From Vulcanimicrobiota bacterium (lineage in GTDB: Bacteria; Vulcanimicrobiota; Xenobia; Xenobiales; JADMJV01): a stretch of DNA of 64,000 nt. Numbering within the stretch: position 1 is the first letter of the stretch; the number at the start of each line of letters is the position of its first letter. Below, one piece after another: positions 34,401 to 43,353 of this stretch. Under the pieces are notes generated by a model, which saw only the letters and a list, made by a program, of their open reading frames with translations, ran no database searches and was not told where the DNA came from. The DNA lies in contig JAHBVR010000006.1 in NCBI GenBank assembly GCA_019637395.1, positions 275,983 to 339,982 on the forward strand, given 5' to 3'. The translations under genes and the position numbers were made by a program.

Positions 34401-35448
34401 TGGCGTCGGGCGGGTCATTCCAGAGCACGAGCACGGTCTGAGGGGCCAGGGTGCGATGGTAGATGTGTCGCTGGTGAGCATAGCGCAGGGCCTCGCCGAC
34501 CTGACCCCAGAGCCGCAGCCGATCGGCAAAACCCAATTTTTGGGAGCTCTCGGCCGTAGCCAGGGCCAGGTCCAGCCGGCTGGCCTTGGGGTAAAAGGGG
34601 TAAAGCAGGGCCGGGCCCAGCTCCCATTCCTTGTAGCCTTCCGGGCTGAGAATGTGATCGTGGCGAAGTTCGCGCAGCAAGGTAAATTCTCGATTGGCCG
34701 TGCGGCGAGCGCGTTCTCGCTCCAGGGGATCCTTGCCGACAAAGGTGCGCACCCGCACTTCCACCGAGCCCAGTTCGGAGTGAACGGCCCGATGGTCCTG
34801 ATAGTTGGGGCCTTCTCCGAGCAACTCTTGAATGAGATATTCGCCCACACGCAGTTCACGCCGGCGGTTCTGTCGGATGCCCAATTTCTCGAGAGCTGCA
34901 AGCAGTTGCGAAAGAAAAGGGCGAGGCAAGGGATCGCGTTGGTAAGCCCCCTGGGCGGCGTTGACCATTTTCGCAAGGGAGCCATTGTCGCAAATTGGCT
35001 GAAAGCGGGCCGGTTGAGCGAAGCGCAACTGCACATCGGGGTGACTCAGGTAGACGACCGGCTCCACGCTGAGGCGCGGGCCACCATACACACTGGGCAG
35101 ATGGCGGCGCACCAAACCGGCCAGCACTTTACACTTGAGATTGGCGCCGCTGAGGGGGCTTTTTTCGCTGTAGCTGGCGGAGTTGGGGTGGGTTCGGCGC
35201 ACCCAATTGAGCTCATCCACCACCACCTGACCGCGATAATGCTTCAGTTCCAATAAGGTCAGGCCATAGACGGTCAACAAGAGAGCGTCTACCTCATACA
35301 ACTTGCCCTGGTCGTCGAGGAACTCAAAATTGGTGAAAGCCTTCAGCACCGTTGCGGGGTCGCAGGCCTGGCGTAACGAGGCCAGGCCTTCCTTTTCGTG
35401 AAGAAACTGTGACTCGGTCACCTCGTGCCAATTTTTGGCGTCAAGCAT
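31468..35448 (-). CDS. pglW: PglW-like NERD + double kinase protein
   Basis: This protein of about 1,326 residues has an N-terminal NERD (nuclease-related) domain (EVDALLLTVYGLTLLELKHYRG, with the D-x(n)-ExK pattern) followed by two kinase-like domains. The first (about 210-450) is degenerate: HIYHRTLAPQTVLV in place of HRDLKPxN and INWQTV in place of DFG. The second (about 490-760) looks active: GQGSSSVAFLV, ELVLKVP, MAHRDIKPANLG and FDFSLA. The C-terminal half is helical. NERD plus tandem kinase is the architecture of BREX type 2 PglW, a Ser/Thr kinase. I use the ATG at 35448, whose ATGCTTGA overlaps the helicase stop; the frame is open to 35463. It is separated from pglX-pglZ but lies on the same island. 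Confidence 0.82.
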   Translation of the reverse strand: MLDAKNWHEVTESQFLHEKEGLASLRQACDPATVLKAFTNFEFLDDQGKLYEVDALLLTVYGLTLLELKHYRGQVVVDELNWVRRTHPNSASYSEKSPLSGANLKCKVLAGLVRRHLPSVYGGPRLSVEPVVYLSHPDVQLRFAQPARFQPICDNGSLAKMVNAAQGAYQRDPLPRPFLSQLLAALEKLGIRQNRRRELRVGEYLIQELLGEGPNYQDHRAVHSELGSVEVRVRTFVGKDPLERERARRTANREFTLLRELRHDHILSPEGYKEWELGPALLYPFYPKASRLDLALATAESSQKLGFADRLRLWGQVGEALRYAHQRHIYHRTLAPQTVLVLWNDPPDAKVINWQTVSAEERTSGTVHLAEWVEERATAYLAPEMLTAPNEADHSVDLFSLGCLGYFLFTGQDPASNQSELQEKLLQQEGLNLLAVLDQAPPKLVQLIRDLTHPVHYFRPESANAFLQRLAEVETEWRHQDEAQDDCHDPFTAQPGDLVLPGHQLLRRLGQGSSSVAFLVRNGEGEELVLKVPLPSQTDERLVQESEVLQKLSHRKIVELRAVTQVGVKKALLLSSAGPETLAERLGRDGVLGLELLQRFGDDLLELAEHLEHVGMAHRDIKPANLGVRPLGKNQDLHLVLFDFSLAREDRRKVEAGTPGYRDPFLHTSQRPWDEAAERYAVAVTLYEMATGRLPQWGDGRVNPAASPIEVQFPSGDFEPSLRERFEEFFKKAFQRQAQQRFESANVMRSAWRELFANAQLDESPSAIAIPEHVPGETALSSLTHNPQLLQVFDRLRLTTASALMGVPRSTLLRLSNVGGLTRQQLRDLYDLLKERLVGAPQPYQHVPEQALETLLQTLLPAKPEEARLVELYLCGTAEQEWPLPLEAARLASTPPKVDANKVTLRARQQWGRHPELEGLGHDLDQAITEMGGGATVDELCDTLLSLRGALETRREPRRRLARGVLRALLEREGMQSLPRFDLVRLGRQPLVCADLGQAERLWQAAQRADELVTQEPIPSLSRTLQELSQLVQSEQALTEGRLLRLIVALAQRARLSSRGELYPVGMPPGQSLRLVSGLLAGRELTLVQLQELVQTRYPEAAPLPAEEPAIDALFAELNLMMRWDDSKHRFRSTLATSHSGRSRSSLGAVTGMPFTEAEARLRDALRGGEPQVIKVRSHELLQAEEWLRQTFDIPTVSLEDRLVEQLLSMAAAEQIDEADLWAADQLGADSPEDWQGLKDLAREAGGHVVAQLEPVVALKRFSLWSRFGLLDLVQNIIDRAGRPGGPQTLWLLAPYSEGLPTIDNQPLPMPPATRPLEWSAAGWLK

Positions 35449-38400
35449 CCAGCAAAGCCTCAAGAGCGGAATGGGCGGAGCGGCGTTGCAGACCCTCGGA
35501 AATTTGCTCCTGGATGGAATAGGTCAGAATGCAATCCAGACAACCCGTCTCGCAGCGGCGATGGTGTTCCTCGTCGCGGAAGAGCACCCGTTTGGCATTC
35601 TGCAGCCATTTGCGCGTCAGAGTCATCAGCTCAAAGACGTGGGCCGCCCCGCCGGGCACGTTGTCAAACAGCAAGGTCGCCCAGCCTCCGCTCCGGGTGG
35701 GAGTGACCAGCAGGCCAATCTCCCGCGAGTCCAGCTCAAGGATTTCGGCCCCGGCCAGGCGCAGGGCTTCCCCGAGCGTTGCCACCAAGCCCTTGGCTGG
35801 TCGACTGCCCAGAGCTTTTTCCCAGTCGATCAAGACGCAATCGGTGCGTTCCCAGGCGGCCAGCCACTGTTGTCGCATGGCGTGAATATCCTGAGAGCAT
35901 TGCTTTTGACCGCGTAGGCGACGATGGGTGCTAAAGCCGGTGGGGGGCTCGTCAGGGTTTTGCTTTTCCGAATCGGCATAACCACAGTTCAAGCAAATGG
36001 CAAATCCGGTATTTTGCTCGCCCCCATTGTAGGCGACGATTTCTCCGGCGGATTGATAGCGGAAGAAGAGCTGGGGAACTTCTGCCACTTCGGGCGGCAC
36101 CGAATCATCCTCGCCACCTGCGAATGTGGTGCTGACCTGCGAGACTTGGCCCACCATATCGAGATCCTTTTGAAAACTGGGCGGGTCCCACTCGGCGGTG
36201 GTGTAACCGTAGCGAGGGAAGAGCAATCCCTTGCGCTGGGCCTGTGGCTGCTCGCCACAGACGGGACAGTCTCCCAGCTCGCCGGCCAAATTGTAATAAA
36301 AATGGCCTTTTGAGCACTGACCTGCTTGAGCGCGCAGCCCGAAGGCGTCATCGGTGGTGGCTCCGCTCCAGTGCTTGAGCAATCCATGGGAGGTCACCAC
36401 TCGCCCTGCCACCATCAGGCTGGAACCGGGCACGTATTCGCGCAAGGCCAGCAGACCGGCGCGCTCCAGGCGATAGCGATCTTCGGCTACCTGACCACTT
36501 GGGAGACTGGGATCGTGGACTTTCAGTTTCTGCAGTCCGATGGGAAAACCGTAACGCGGTAAAAACTGGCGGTCGCCCAGCGTCTCGATGACCGTCATTT
36601 CGTGAAGAGCGTCGAGACGATAGTAAAGACTGTTGGCTTCGCTGGTGTCTTTGGCGGCCTGCCACTGCTGCAACAGCTGGCCGTAAATGGTGGTCCAGCC
36701 ATCCTCCTCGATGCCTTCCGATTTACCAAACAGAACCAGTTGCAGGGAGCGACGACAATCCTTGAACTGCGCTGCCGGAGTGCCGCGAAAAATGGTCTGC
36801 AATCTTGACTCGTAGCGCTGCTGATTGGCTTCGACCCAGCTGACCCAATCAAGGAAAGCCTCCTGCAGACTCGGTCGGTCCTTCCACCATTGCGGGCGCG
36901 GGACGGGAGCCTCCGGAGGCGCGCAGGGAACTAGAGTGCCCTTGCCCTTGCCCTTGTCCTTGTGGGACTTTTCGACCGTTTGCATGGCGCAAAAGGGACC
37001 CATCTTACCGTAAGCACTCATCGCCCCGGTGTGATCATCCGGGCGGTAGAACTGGGCAAAAAACTCGCCCAGCAACCAGGCGTGAAGATGACGTTGAACG
37101 ATCCGCTCCCGATGCAAAAACACCGTTGGCTTGCGTAACGGCCGCGAGAGAAAAGCGCCGAACCGATGAAACACTTCCTGGTCGTAGGGCTGCTGTCGGC
37201 AAAAGGTGACCACCACCGACGAGCCGTCACTGCGTCTGCCCACCCGGCCGGCGCGTTGCAAATAATTGGCTTTGCCGGGGGGCACATTGGCCAGCAGGGT
37301 CGCCGACAAACCGCCAATGTCGATGCCCAACTCCATGGTGGTGGTACAGCTGAGCAGATTGCGCATCCCGGCGCGGAACAGCTCCTGCAACCTGCGGGCC
37401 TGGCTCGGACCTAGCTGGGCGCTGTGTTCTTCGGCCCACAAACCGAGTCGGAACAAGCCACCGTCTTGGAGTTCCTGACGGATTCGCTGGTAACCGGGGG
37501 TCTGGTCGGCCTGGGCGTGAGTGATTTCGCTGAGCGTGCCATCGCAACCCTGATATGGGGCCGAGTTCTTGACCTGGCGAGGCCAAAGCCGATTGGTGAC
37601 CGAGCACCAGAATAGACGAAGTGGCCGGCGCAGCCGGAGCATTGGAAACAGAATGCGCAGAGCGGGCTGCTTCTTGTGCTGGAAGTCCGGGTTTGACTCT
37701 AGCCAGCTCCATCCGTGTCCATGACTATGAGCACCTAATTCACCGCTAGGAGAGCCATTGGCGAAAAGCTGATCGAAGGCCGCCTCCAAGATGGTCTCGG
37801 CGTGTTCCGCCCCCCATAAATTTGCCACCAGCCGACGGCGCCGGTGCCTCTCCACTTTTCCGGTGAACTGGATTCGAGTCACCCACCAACCCAGGCTGAC
37901 CGAGCCGATGCGCAGTTCACGATTCCAGTCCTCGTTGCCAAGAGAGAGGGCCCGGTCGAGACGCAGGGTGTCGAGGAGGAAAGCCAGCAGATTCGGCCAG
38001 GCCGAGGCCACCTCAGCCACCATATTTTCCGGCAAAAGACCCAACAAAGTATCGGGTGCCTTGGCGCGTTCCAGCTCGGGATAGACCACTTCAGCCAATC
38101 CGCATGCTTCCAACAAGAGAAAACTGCGACGGAGTGGCAAAGCCAGCTCACCAGCGAGTTTCTTCGTCAAGGTGTTGGTTTTGAGCACTGCTTCTTGATT
38201 GAGCTTGAGGGTGTTGGTGCCCCACTGGTCAACGTGCTGAGATTCGGCCTTCTCGGGTTCAAAAATCTGCATCGCCTCGGGCCGCTTGGCCAGCGCCAGA
38301 GCCCATTCTTCGACAGTGTTTCCGCCACCCAGAATATCAATTTCGGCTCGCTTTTCGGCCATCATTTTGTCGACGATCTCGGCGGCTGGCAGTTGGCGCA

Positions 38401-40447
38401 GTTGCTCCAGATCTTTCTGTAATTCTTTTAACTTGGCTGAGCTGCCCTCGTTCAGGCTACGCGCCAGCAAACTGCGAACCAATTGACTCTCGTGCTGCTG
38501 GCGCAAGCGAGGTCCCAGTCGAGCTGCGCCAGAGCGACTATCGGAAAAAGCCAGCATCCGGCGGCCTTCGCCGGGCAATTCGCGTGCGTTGCCCTGGCTG
38601 ACCAGAGGCGGTATCTCGGCATAGACGGTTTCGGCCACCAGCGATTGAAAAAGGCCGGGCCGGGATTCTAGATCGGCAAAATCCTTGCCGCCGCAATTGG
38701 GGCAACTGGAAACGGGCTTGAAAGAAACCCCGTTGCCCGGCTTCGTTACCTGCTCGAGATCGGGAGAATAGCTCAATCCCTCACCAGGCACCAGCAGCAT
38801 CTGATCCTTGAAACGCCCCACGGGTGACAGTTTGCTGCTCTTGGGCTTTTTGCTGACGCCCAGGGCACTTTCGCCGCAATCCTCGCAGCGCATCAGGGTA
38901 AAGGTGGGTTTCTGACAATGAGGACAGAGTTCGCCTCCCGCTGCTACTATCGGACCGTATCGGAAAAATCGGTTCTCCTCCGGGCCCGTGCAGAGCGGGT
39001 TGATACACACCTGCAGGCCCCCGGGCGCGCGTGTCTGTAGATGGAGCCGGTGGGGCAAGAGCGGCAAGGAATCAAGTTGCTCCCGAGCGGTTGCGAGCAA
39101 GGAGAGCAAGGCGGTGGTGGTAGCGAGATCGACTCGCCCCAATACGCTTTCGCTCAAATGGCGCAGCGGCATAAACGGCTGGTCGCGAAGGGCTACGGCC
39201 GCCTTGTGGTAATAGGGAGAGTGCCGCAAACAATGATAGAGAAAGGGTGCGACCGGGCCCTTGGGAGCGCTGGCCACCAGCCTGGGGCAAACCAGCTGAT
39301 TGAGGGTGGGCACTAACTGAGCGCAGTCCTCCAGACTGTCCAGCAAGACCTCTTCTCCCTCGGGATCGTGAGTTATGCCGCTGATTTCGAAGGCGTTCTG
39401 AGAGAGCTGAAGTTCAGCGCTCCCCGGCGGGTGCGGCTCGGGCAGAACCAGGGGAGCCGGCTTGCCCTGAATCAGCTGAACATTTGCACGGCTGAAAAGC
39501 TTGTTACCAAAGTCCACCAGTTCCTGGGGATCGCCGCTGCCGATGGTGGCCGAGGTTGCGATAAAGAGCACCTCTTCCGCCCGCTTGCCGCAGCGGTCGA
39601 GAAAACGTCGCAATAACAGGGTGATCTCAGCGGCCAGAGTGGCTGTGTAAAGGTGAGCCTCGTCCAGGACGATGGCTTGCAGGCCAGGACCAAAGAAGCA
39701 CTGGTCTTGCGGCCTGGCCAGCATGTATTCGAGCATGGAGTAGTTGGTGATCAGCAGGTCAGGGACCGGGAGGCGGGTGGGGGCAGTCTTCCCGTTGGCG
39801 TCTTCCAGACCGCGAGCCTGGCGGCGGGTGACACGCACGTGCTTCTGGCCCAATTGCAGTTGCTTGGATTTGGCCGCCTGAGCATTCTCCGGCGTTTCAC
39901 TGGTGAACCGACACAAAGACAGGCGATCTTGTCCGCGCAGCCAGCCTTCGAGACGCTGCAACTGGTCGTTGACCAGGGCATTCATCGGGTAGAGGACCAA
40001 TGCTCGCACGCCTTCTTGCTGGCGGGGATGAGCCCAAAGATGATTGAGCACCGGCAGCAGAAAAGCCTCGGTCTTACCCGCACCGGTGCCAGCTGTTACA
40101 ACCAGAGCGGGTTGCTCTCCATCCTGAACCGGGGCGGCCAGAATGGCTTCGGCCTGATGGCTGCGCAGGCTCCAGTGAGACGGCATGGCCCGATTTCGGT
40201 CCAATTGGGCGGCCAGGCCGGAATCGAAATGGCCCGCTTTGGCCAGTGAGCCGAGAGAATGCTCGGACGGAAGCGGGGAGACGGCACTCTCTACCCAAAG
40301 ATCGCCCATCAATGGTGCGTGCTGCTCCCAGCTACGGCGCACGGCTGCCTGGAGTTTGGCGTCCCTCAGATAGTGCTCGGAAACGGCGGTGTCGACGAGA
40401 CGCTGCTGCAGTCGCCGGGCCAGCCGAAAGGCGTTGAGTCGGGCCAT
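35441..40447 (-). CDS. DUF1998 helicase, DruE-like
   Basis: This superfamily 2 helicase has 1,668 residues. Motif I is VVTAGTGAGKTEAFLLPVL, motif II LDEAHLYTATLAAE, motif III FIATSATIG, and motifs IV-VI are CTTTMELGIDIGGLSATLLANVPPGKANYLQRAGRVGRRSDG. The C terminus carries a DUF1998-type region with cysteine clusters (CSKGH..CPVCG, CLNCGYADS, CETGCLDCILTYS). Large DUF1998 helicases are DruE of Druantia and also occur in DISARM (DrmA/DrmB). The preceding DruH-like gene favours Druantia type III. The frame opens at 40561, but the ATG at 40447 forms TGATG with the upstream stop and begins the conserved MARLNAFRLARRL. Its stop overlaps the pglW start, so all are translated as a chain. Confidence 0.8.
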   Translation of the reverse strand: MARLNAFRLARRLQQRLVDTAVSEHYLRDAKLQAAVRRSWEQHAPLMGDLWVESAVSPLPSEHSLGSLAKAGHFDSGLAAQLDRNRAMPSHWSLRSHQAEAILAAPVQDGEQPALVVTAGTGAGKTEAFLLPVLNHLWAHPRQQEGVRALVLYPMNALVNDQLQRLEGWLRGQDRLSLCRFTSETPENAQAAKSKQLQLGQKHVRVTRRQARGLEDANGKTAPTRLPVPDLLITNYSMLEYMLARPQDQCFFGPGLQAIVLDEAHLYTATLAAEITLLLRRFLDRCGKRAEEVLFIATSATIGSGDPQELVDFGNKLFSRANVQLIQGKPAPLVLPEPHPPGSAELQLSQNAFEISGITHDPEGEEVLLDSLEDCAQLVPTLNQLVCPRLVASAPKGPVAPFLYHCLRHSPYYHKAAVALRDQPFMPLRHLSESVLGRVDLATTTALLSLLATAREQLDSLPLLPHRLHLQTRAPGGLQVCINPLCTGPEENRFFRYGPIVAAGGELCPHCQKPTFTLMRCEDCGESALGVSKKPKSSKLSPVGRFKDQMLLVPGEGLSYSPDLEQVTKPGNGVSFKPVSSCPNCGGKDFADLESRPGLFQSLVAETVYAEIPPLVSQGNARELPGEGRRMLAFSDSRSGAARLGPRLRQQHESQLVRSLLARSLNEGSSAKLKELQKDLEQLRQLPAAEIVDKMMAEKRAEIDILGGGNTVEEWALALAKRPEAMQIFEPEKAESQHVDQWGTNTLKLNQEAVLKTNTLTKKLAGELALPLRRSFLLLEACGLAEVVYPELERAKAPDTLLGLLPENMVAEVASAWPNLLAFLLDTLRLDRALSLGNEDWNRELRIGSVSLGWWVTRIQFTGKVERHRRRRLVANLWGAEHAETILEAAFDQLFANGSPSGELGAHSHGHGWSWLESNPDFQHKKQPALRILFPMLRLRRPLRLFWCSVTNRLWPRQVKNSAPYQGCDGTLSEITHAQADQTPGYQRIRQELQDGGLFRLGLWAEEHSAQLGPSQARRLQELFRAGMRNLLSCTTTMELGIDIGGLSATLLANVPPGKANYLQRAGRVGRRSDGSSVVVTFCRQQPYDQEVFHRFGAFLSRPLRKPTVFLHRERIVQRHLHAWLLGEFFAQFYRPDDHTGAMSAYGKMGPFCAMQTVEKSHKDKGKGKGTLVPCAPPEAPVPRPQWWKDRPSLQEAFLDWVSWVEANQQRYESRLQTIFRGTPAAQFKDCRRSLQLVLFGKSEGIEEDGWTTIYGQLLQQWQAAKDTSEANSLYYRLDALHEMTVIETLGDRQFLPRYGFPIGLQKLKVHDPSLPSGQVAEDRYRLERAGLLALREYVPGSSLMVAGRVVTSHGLLKHWSGATTDDAFGLRAQAGQCSKGHFYYNLAGELGDCPVCGEQPQAQRKGLLFPRYGYTTAEWDPPSFQKDLDMVGQVSQVSTTFAGGEDDSVPPEVAEVPQLFFRYQSAGEIVAYNGGEQNTGFAICLNCGYADSEKQNPDEPPTGFSTHRRLRGQKQCSQDIHAMRQQWLAAWERTDCVLIDWEKALGSRPAKGLVATLGEALRLAGAEILELDSREIGLLVTPTRSGGWATLLFDNVPGGAAHVFELMTLTRKWLQNAKRVLFRDEEHHRRCETGCLDCILTYSIQEQISEGLQRRSAHSALEALLDA

Positions 40448-42768
40448 CAGCGCAAGCTTTCCTTGAGAATCAGTTGCTGGAAAGTGGGAAAGGCCAGAGC
40501 TACATCCAGATCCACGTGAGACCGATGGCCGAAATAAAGGCCGAGCAAATGCTGCAGCCAACCTCGATCCACACCCATCTCACGCTCCACCCGACTTTCC
40601 AAATCTCCGTCTAAAAGTCGAGCTAGATACTGAATTTCCTGGGTACATTCGCCCAAGCTGAGCAAACGCTCGAGCAGGCGGGGGTGAATGCGCAGCCAAC
40701 TCTGCCATGGGGCCATCTTGAGCAGACTCCTGGCTTGCTCCGGAGTGAGGGGGAAGTCTGAGGAAAACAAGGCTCGTAGAACTTCGAACCAGCCTTCCTC
40801 CTCGCGCTGAGTCAGACCCTCGAACTGGCTTTCCATCCAGGCGCTCAGGAATTCGAATTCTCGCCCCTTAATCCAGTGCCGCGCCAGGGCCTGGCTGCCA
40901 TACTCGAGGAGCGGCATATGGGCCCAGCGCATCAGGTGAGCGGCCAGACGCGGGTTCGACTGCTGCTGAGGCGGGCGATTGCGTAGCCAAAAACTGCCCA
41001 ACCAGGCAGAACCGTAGCCGACCGCGATCACCAGAGGATTGGGCATGGGAAGTTCTCCGCATTGTTGATAGGGGATTCTTTGAAGCTGGTTCCCGTCCCA
41101 GAAGAGCAGAAAATGCTTGGGGCTGAGTGGAATGCGGCTGACCAGGTTGTAGCGGTCGCCCTCGAGCTGAGCGCACTGAACCACTCCCTGATGGCAAACA
41201 CTGGAAAAAAGACGTCGGTCCGGATGATCCAGAGGATTGAAAGGTCCCTTGCGCAGGATCAAGGGCGCTCCGTAGCCGCTCAGTCCTTGGAAGCGAGCCG
41301 TGCCCGTGGGCGGCCGGCCCAGAAAGCGGTGGCCTTCCAACAGGCCAAATTCGGAAAAGTCCCCCAGAAAGCGGAACGACTGCAGTGCTCCCAGGTCGGC
41401 CTTTCCCTGGTCTTCAAAGGTACGCCATTCGCCTGCACATTGCCAGGTGATCAGTTCCACATTCAAGTCGGCCCGCACCGTGCGGGTTCGACCCTGGTGG
41501 CGAAGCCTTAGCGGCCAGTTCGATTGGCGCAAGTCAGCCGGCAACTCGGCCTGCACTTGATGGGAGCCATAGAAGTCAGACACCTCGGCACCGGACACCC
41601 GGGTGTCGGGAGGCAAATTCCGCAACACACCCTCCAAATGGTGAGGCAGGCTCTTGATGAGATGATGCTCCCAGACCAGCTCGACCTTCTGCAGCGGGCC
41701 CCCAGTTTGCGCCGCCCACTCCAGCTTGTGCCCGGACTGGTCGACCAGTTCCAGGGGCAAGGAGCCCAGTTGGACCCAGTTCTGGTGGATCCGCCGCACG
41801 GGGCTGGTGACGCGGCAGCCTTCCGGTAAATGAACGGACCCACCGGCCGAGGGCTGCCTCCTCAACCTGCCGTGCTCATCCCAGAATTGCAGGTCTCCAT
41901 TCCAGAGGGCAACCTCGCAATGCAGGGTGTCGCCGGTGGCCAGGCTGGTCAGCGTTAGCGAAAGATCCGGTTGGGCCGGGTCGCAAAGGACGCTGGCGGG
42001 CTGAGGCAGCCCTTCAATGACCTGGATAAATTCGAAGGGATGGTCGAGCTGATAGCTGCCGTCCTCCAGGCTTGGGAAAAGAGGTTGGAATTCCAGTTCG
42101 AATTCGGGCCCCTCTTCGGTCCACGTAAGGCGGGCCAATGAGGCCGCCTCCTCCGATTGACCTTTCCAGCCTTCGGGCCAGAATGGGTTCTCTGGCGCAG
42201 CCTGGTTGGCTTGCAGCTTGGACCACAGATCCCGGAAGATCTGGGATTCTTGGAGCAGGATGCGCACTGCGGTGGGCTGGCCATAGCCTGACAACCACTG
42301 GCTCAGATTGGCCATGCCGTTGTGAGTGAAGCCAAACTGCAGGTAGACGGTTACGTAATATGCCTGTCCGCCGTGGCGGCCGAACGCGTGTCTTAGCTCG
42401 AAGCGCCGGCAGCAGCTCTCCAGAGCCCATTTTAGAGCGGCGCGCGGATGACCCTGAGCGAACAGGATGGTTCTGGCTTCCTCTGGGAACTGGCGAGACA
42501 CCGGCGGCCAGATTTCCCCCTCGCTGGCATATTCACGGCCATATAAGGAGGCAAACCACAATAGGGTCAGGGCGAGCGCGTCAGCGGCACTGTGCTGGCG
42601 GGCGGAGTCATAGTAGTCATTGCGGAGGAACTCCTCGAGCCGGCTGGCTTTGGTTTCTGTTGGCCAGGCCAGCAGGCTGGCTCGATGTTCCGGAGTCAGC
42701 GGCACCTCACACAAAGAGCAGATCCCTGTCGGTTTGTGCTGTCGTAGATAGTCCACCCAATTTTTCAC
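40447..42768 (-). CDS. DruH-like / STY4851-type protein
   Basis: This is a protein of about 773 residues with no catalytic motif that I can see. Segments such as LFAQGHPRAALKWALESCCRR, YYVTVYLQFGFTHNGMANLSQWLSGYGQPTAVRILL and a beta-rich middle resemble the 'STY4851/ECs_5259' type of protein found directly upstream of DUF1998 helicases, which I equate tentatively with DruH of Druantia type III. The frame is open up to 43023, but the part above 42905 lies antiphase over the regulator gene. GTG at 42768 (VKNWVDYLRQ), with AGGGCGG upstream, is my best start; upstream TTG or CTG starts cannot be excluded. Cys pair CSLC near the N terminus. TGATG coupling to the helicase is clear. Confidence 0.62.
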   Translation of the reverse strand: MKNWVDYLRQHKPTGICSLCEVPLTPEHRASLLAWPTETKASRLEEFLRNDYYDSARQHSAADALALTLLWFASLYGREYASEGEIWPPVSRQFPEEARTILFAQGHPRAALKWALESCCRRFELRHAFGRHGGQAYYVTVYLQFGFTHNGMANLSQWLSGYGQPTAVRILLQESQIFRDLWSKLQANQAAPENPFWPEGWKGQSEEAASLARLTWTEEGPEFELEFQPLFPSLEDGSYQLDHPFEFIQVIEGLPQPASVLCDPAQPDLSLTLTSLATGDTLHCEVALWNGDLQFWDEHGRLRRQPSAGGSVHLPEGCRVTSPVRRIHQNWVQLGSLPLELVDQSGHKLEWAAQTGGPLQKVELVWEHHLIKSLPHHLEGVLRNLPPDTRVSGAEVSDFYGSHQVQAELPADLRQSNWPLRLRHQGRTRTVRADLNVELITWQCAGEWRTFEDQGKADLGALQSFRFLGDFSEFGLLEGHRFLGRPPTGTARFQGLSGYGAPLILRKGPFNPLDHPDRRLFSSVCHQGVVQCAQLEGDRYNLVSRIPLSPKHFLLFWDGNQLQRIPYQQCGELPMPNPLVIAVGYGSAWLGSFWLRNRPPQQQSNPRLAAHLMRWAHMPLLEYGSQALARHWIKGREFEFLSAWMESQFEGLTQREEEGWFEVLRALFSSDFPLTPEQARSLLKMAPWQSWLRIHPRLLERLLSLGECTQEIQYLARLLDGDLESRVEREMGVDRGWLQHLLGLYFGHRSHVDLDVALAFPTFQQLILKESLR

Positions 42769-42904
42769 GCCCGCCCTGGTTCGCTTCCATGCGAATGCAT
42801 GCCTGTGATTAATTGGGTGGGTAGGCTCAAAATACAGGGGCTGGCTGATTGACCAGGTCTTGCGGAGACCCGAATGGGCCAGCTCAGAACAGGTAACTCG
42901 CGCT

Positions 42905-43114
42905 TCACTCCAGAGAGTGGGTCTCCGCCTTCCTGGCTTCCATTTCTTTCCTGACCAATTCCTCGAGAAACTGGCGTGGGCCTTGAGGCTGGCTGTGAAT
43001 GTATTCATACAGCTCAGGATCAAAACGAAACCCGAGCATAGGCGCTCCCTTTTTGCCCGGTTCGTTTTCGTATATACGAGGCCTTCCGAGTTTTTTCTTC
43101 GGCAATTCTGACAT
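42905..43114 (-). CDS. small ribbon-helix-helix-like regulator
   Basis: This protein has 69 residues. AGGAGAAAAATG gives a firm start at 43114. A basic N terminus (KKKLGRPRIY) precedes GAPMLGFRFDPELYEYI, which looks like the beta-strand plus helix of ribbon-helix-helix DNA-binding proteins, and a second helix QFLEELVRKEMEAR. It is the first gene of the defence operon and directly faces a pair of perfect 12-bp palindromes, so I infer that it represses its own operon and the opposite promoter. No toxin partner is visible. Confidence 0.7.
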   Translation of the reverse strand: MSELPKKKLGRPRIYENEPGKKGAPMLGFRFDPELYEYIHSQPQGPRQFLEELVRKEMEARKAETHSLE

Positions 43115-43124
43115 TTTTCTCCTA

Positions 43125-43161
43125 GGTGCTAGCACCAAAGGCTTGACAAGGTGCTAGCACC
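43125..43161. promoter_or_regulatory. double palindromic operator GGTGCTAGCACC
   Basis: The perfect palindrome GGTGCTAGCACC occurs twice (43125-43136 and 43150-43161), with starts 25 bp apart. The first is 11 bp upstream of the regulator start codon. The second lies exactly between a plus-strand -35 TTGACA (43143-43148) and a -10-like TATATT (43167-43172, 18-bp spacer). Bound protein would therefore block rightward transcription toward the recombinase at 43354, and probably leftward transcription of the druH-druE-pglW operon as well. Confidence 0.7.
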
Positions 43162-43353
43162 TGTAGTATATTAGACCAGTAGCCACACCGCAAGTAAACT
43201 GACCGAATCTCGGTCGCCGCGAGTGCCCCCCCGATTCCAGACCGCACAGCAAAACGTCTGTTTTGTGATGTACGGCTCCGGATGATTCCAACCGACATGC
43301 GCTCCTGGCTTTGCCTTGCTTTGCGCTGCCCAGAAACACCAAGGAGGAAGAAA

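Noticed and set aside
34267..35256. 329-codon plus-strand frame antisense to the PglW-like gene
   Set aside because: It is an antisense shadow of a gene with clear NERD and kinase motifs.
42768..43023. N-terminal extension of the DruH-like frame up to 43023
   Set aside because: The first 38 codons lie over the regulator gene in another frame and look unlike protein; a downstream GTG is preferred.
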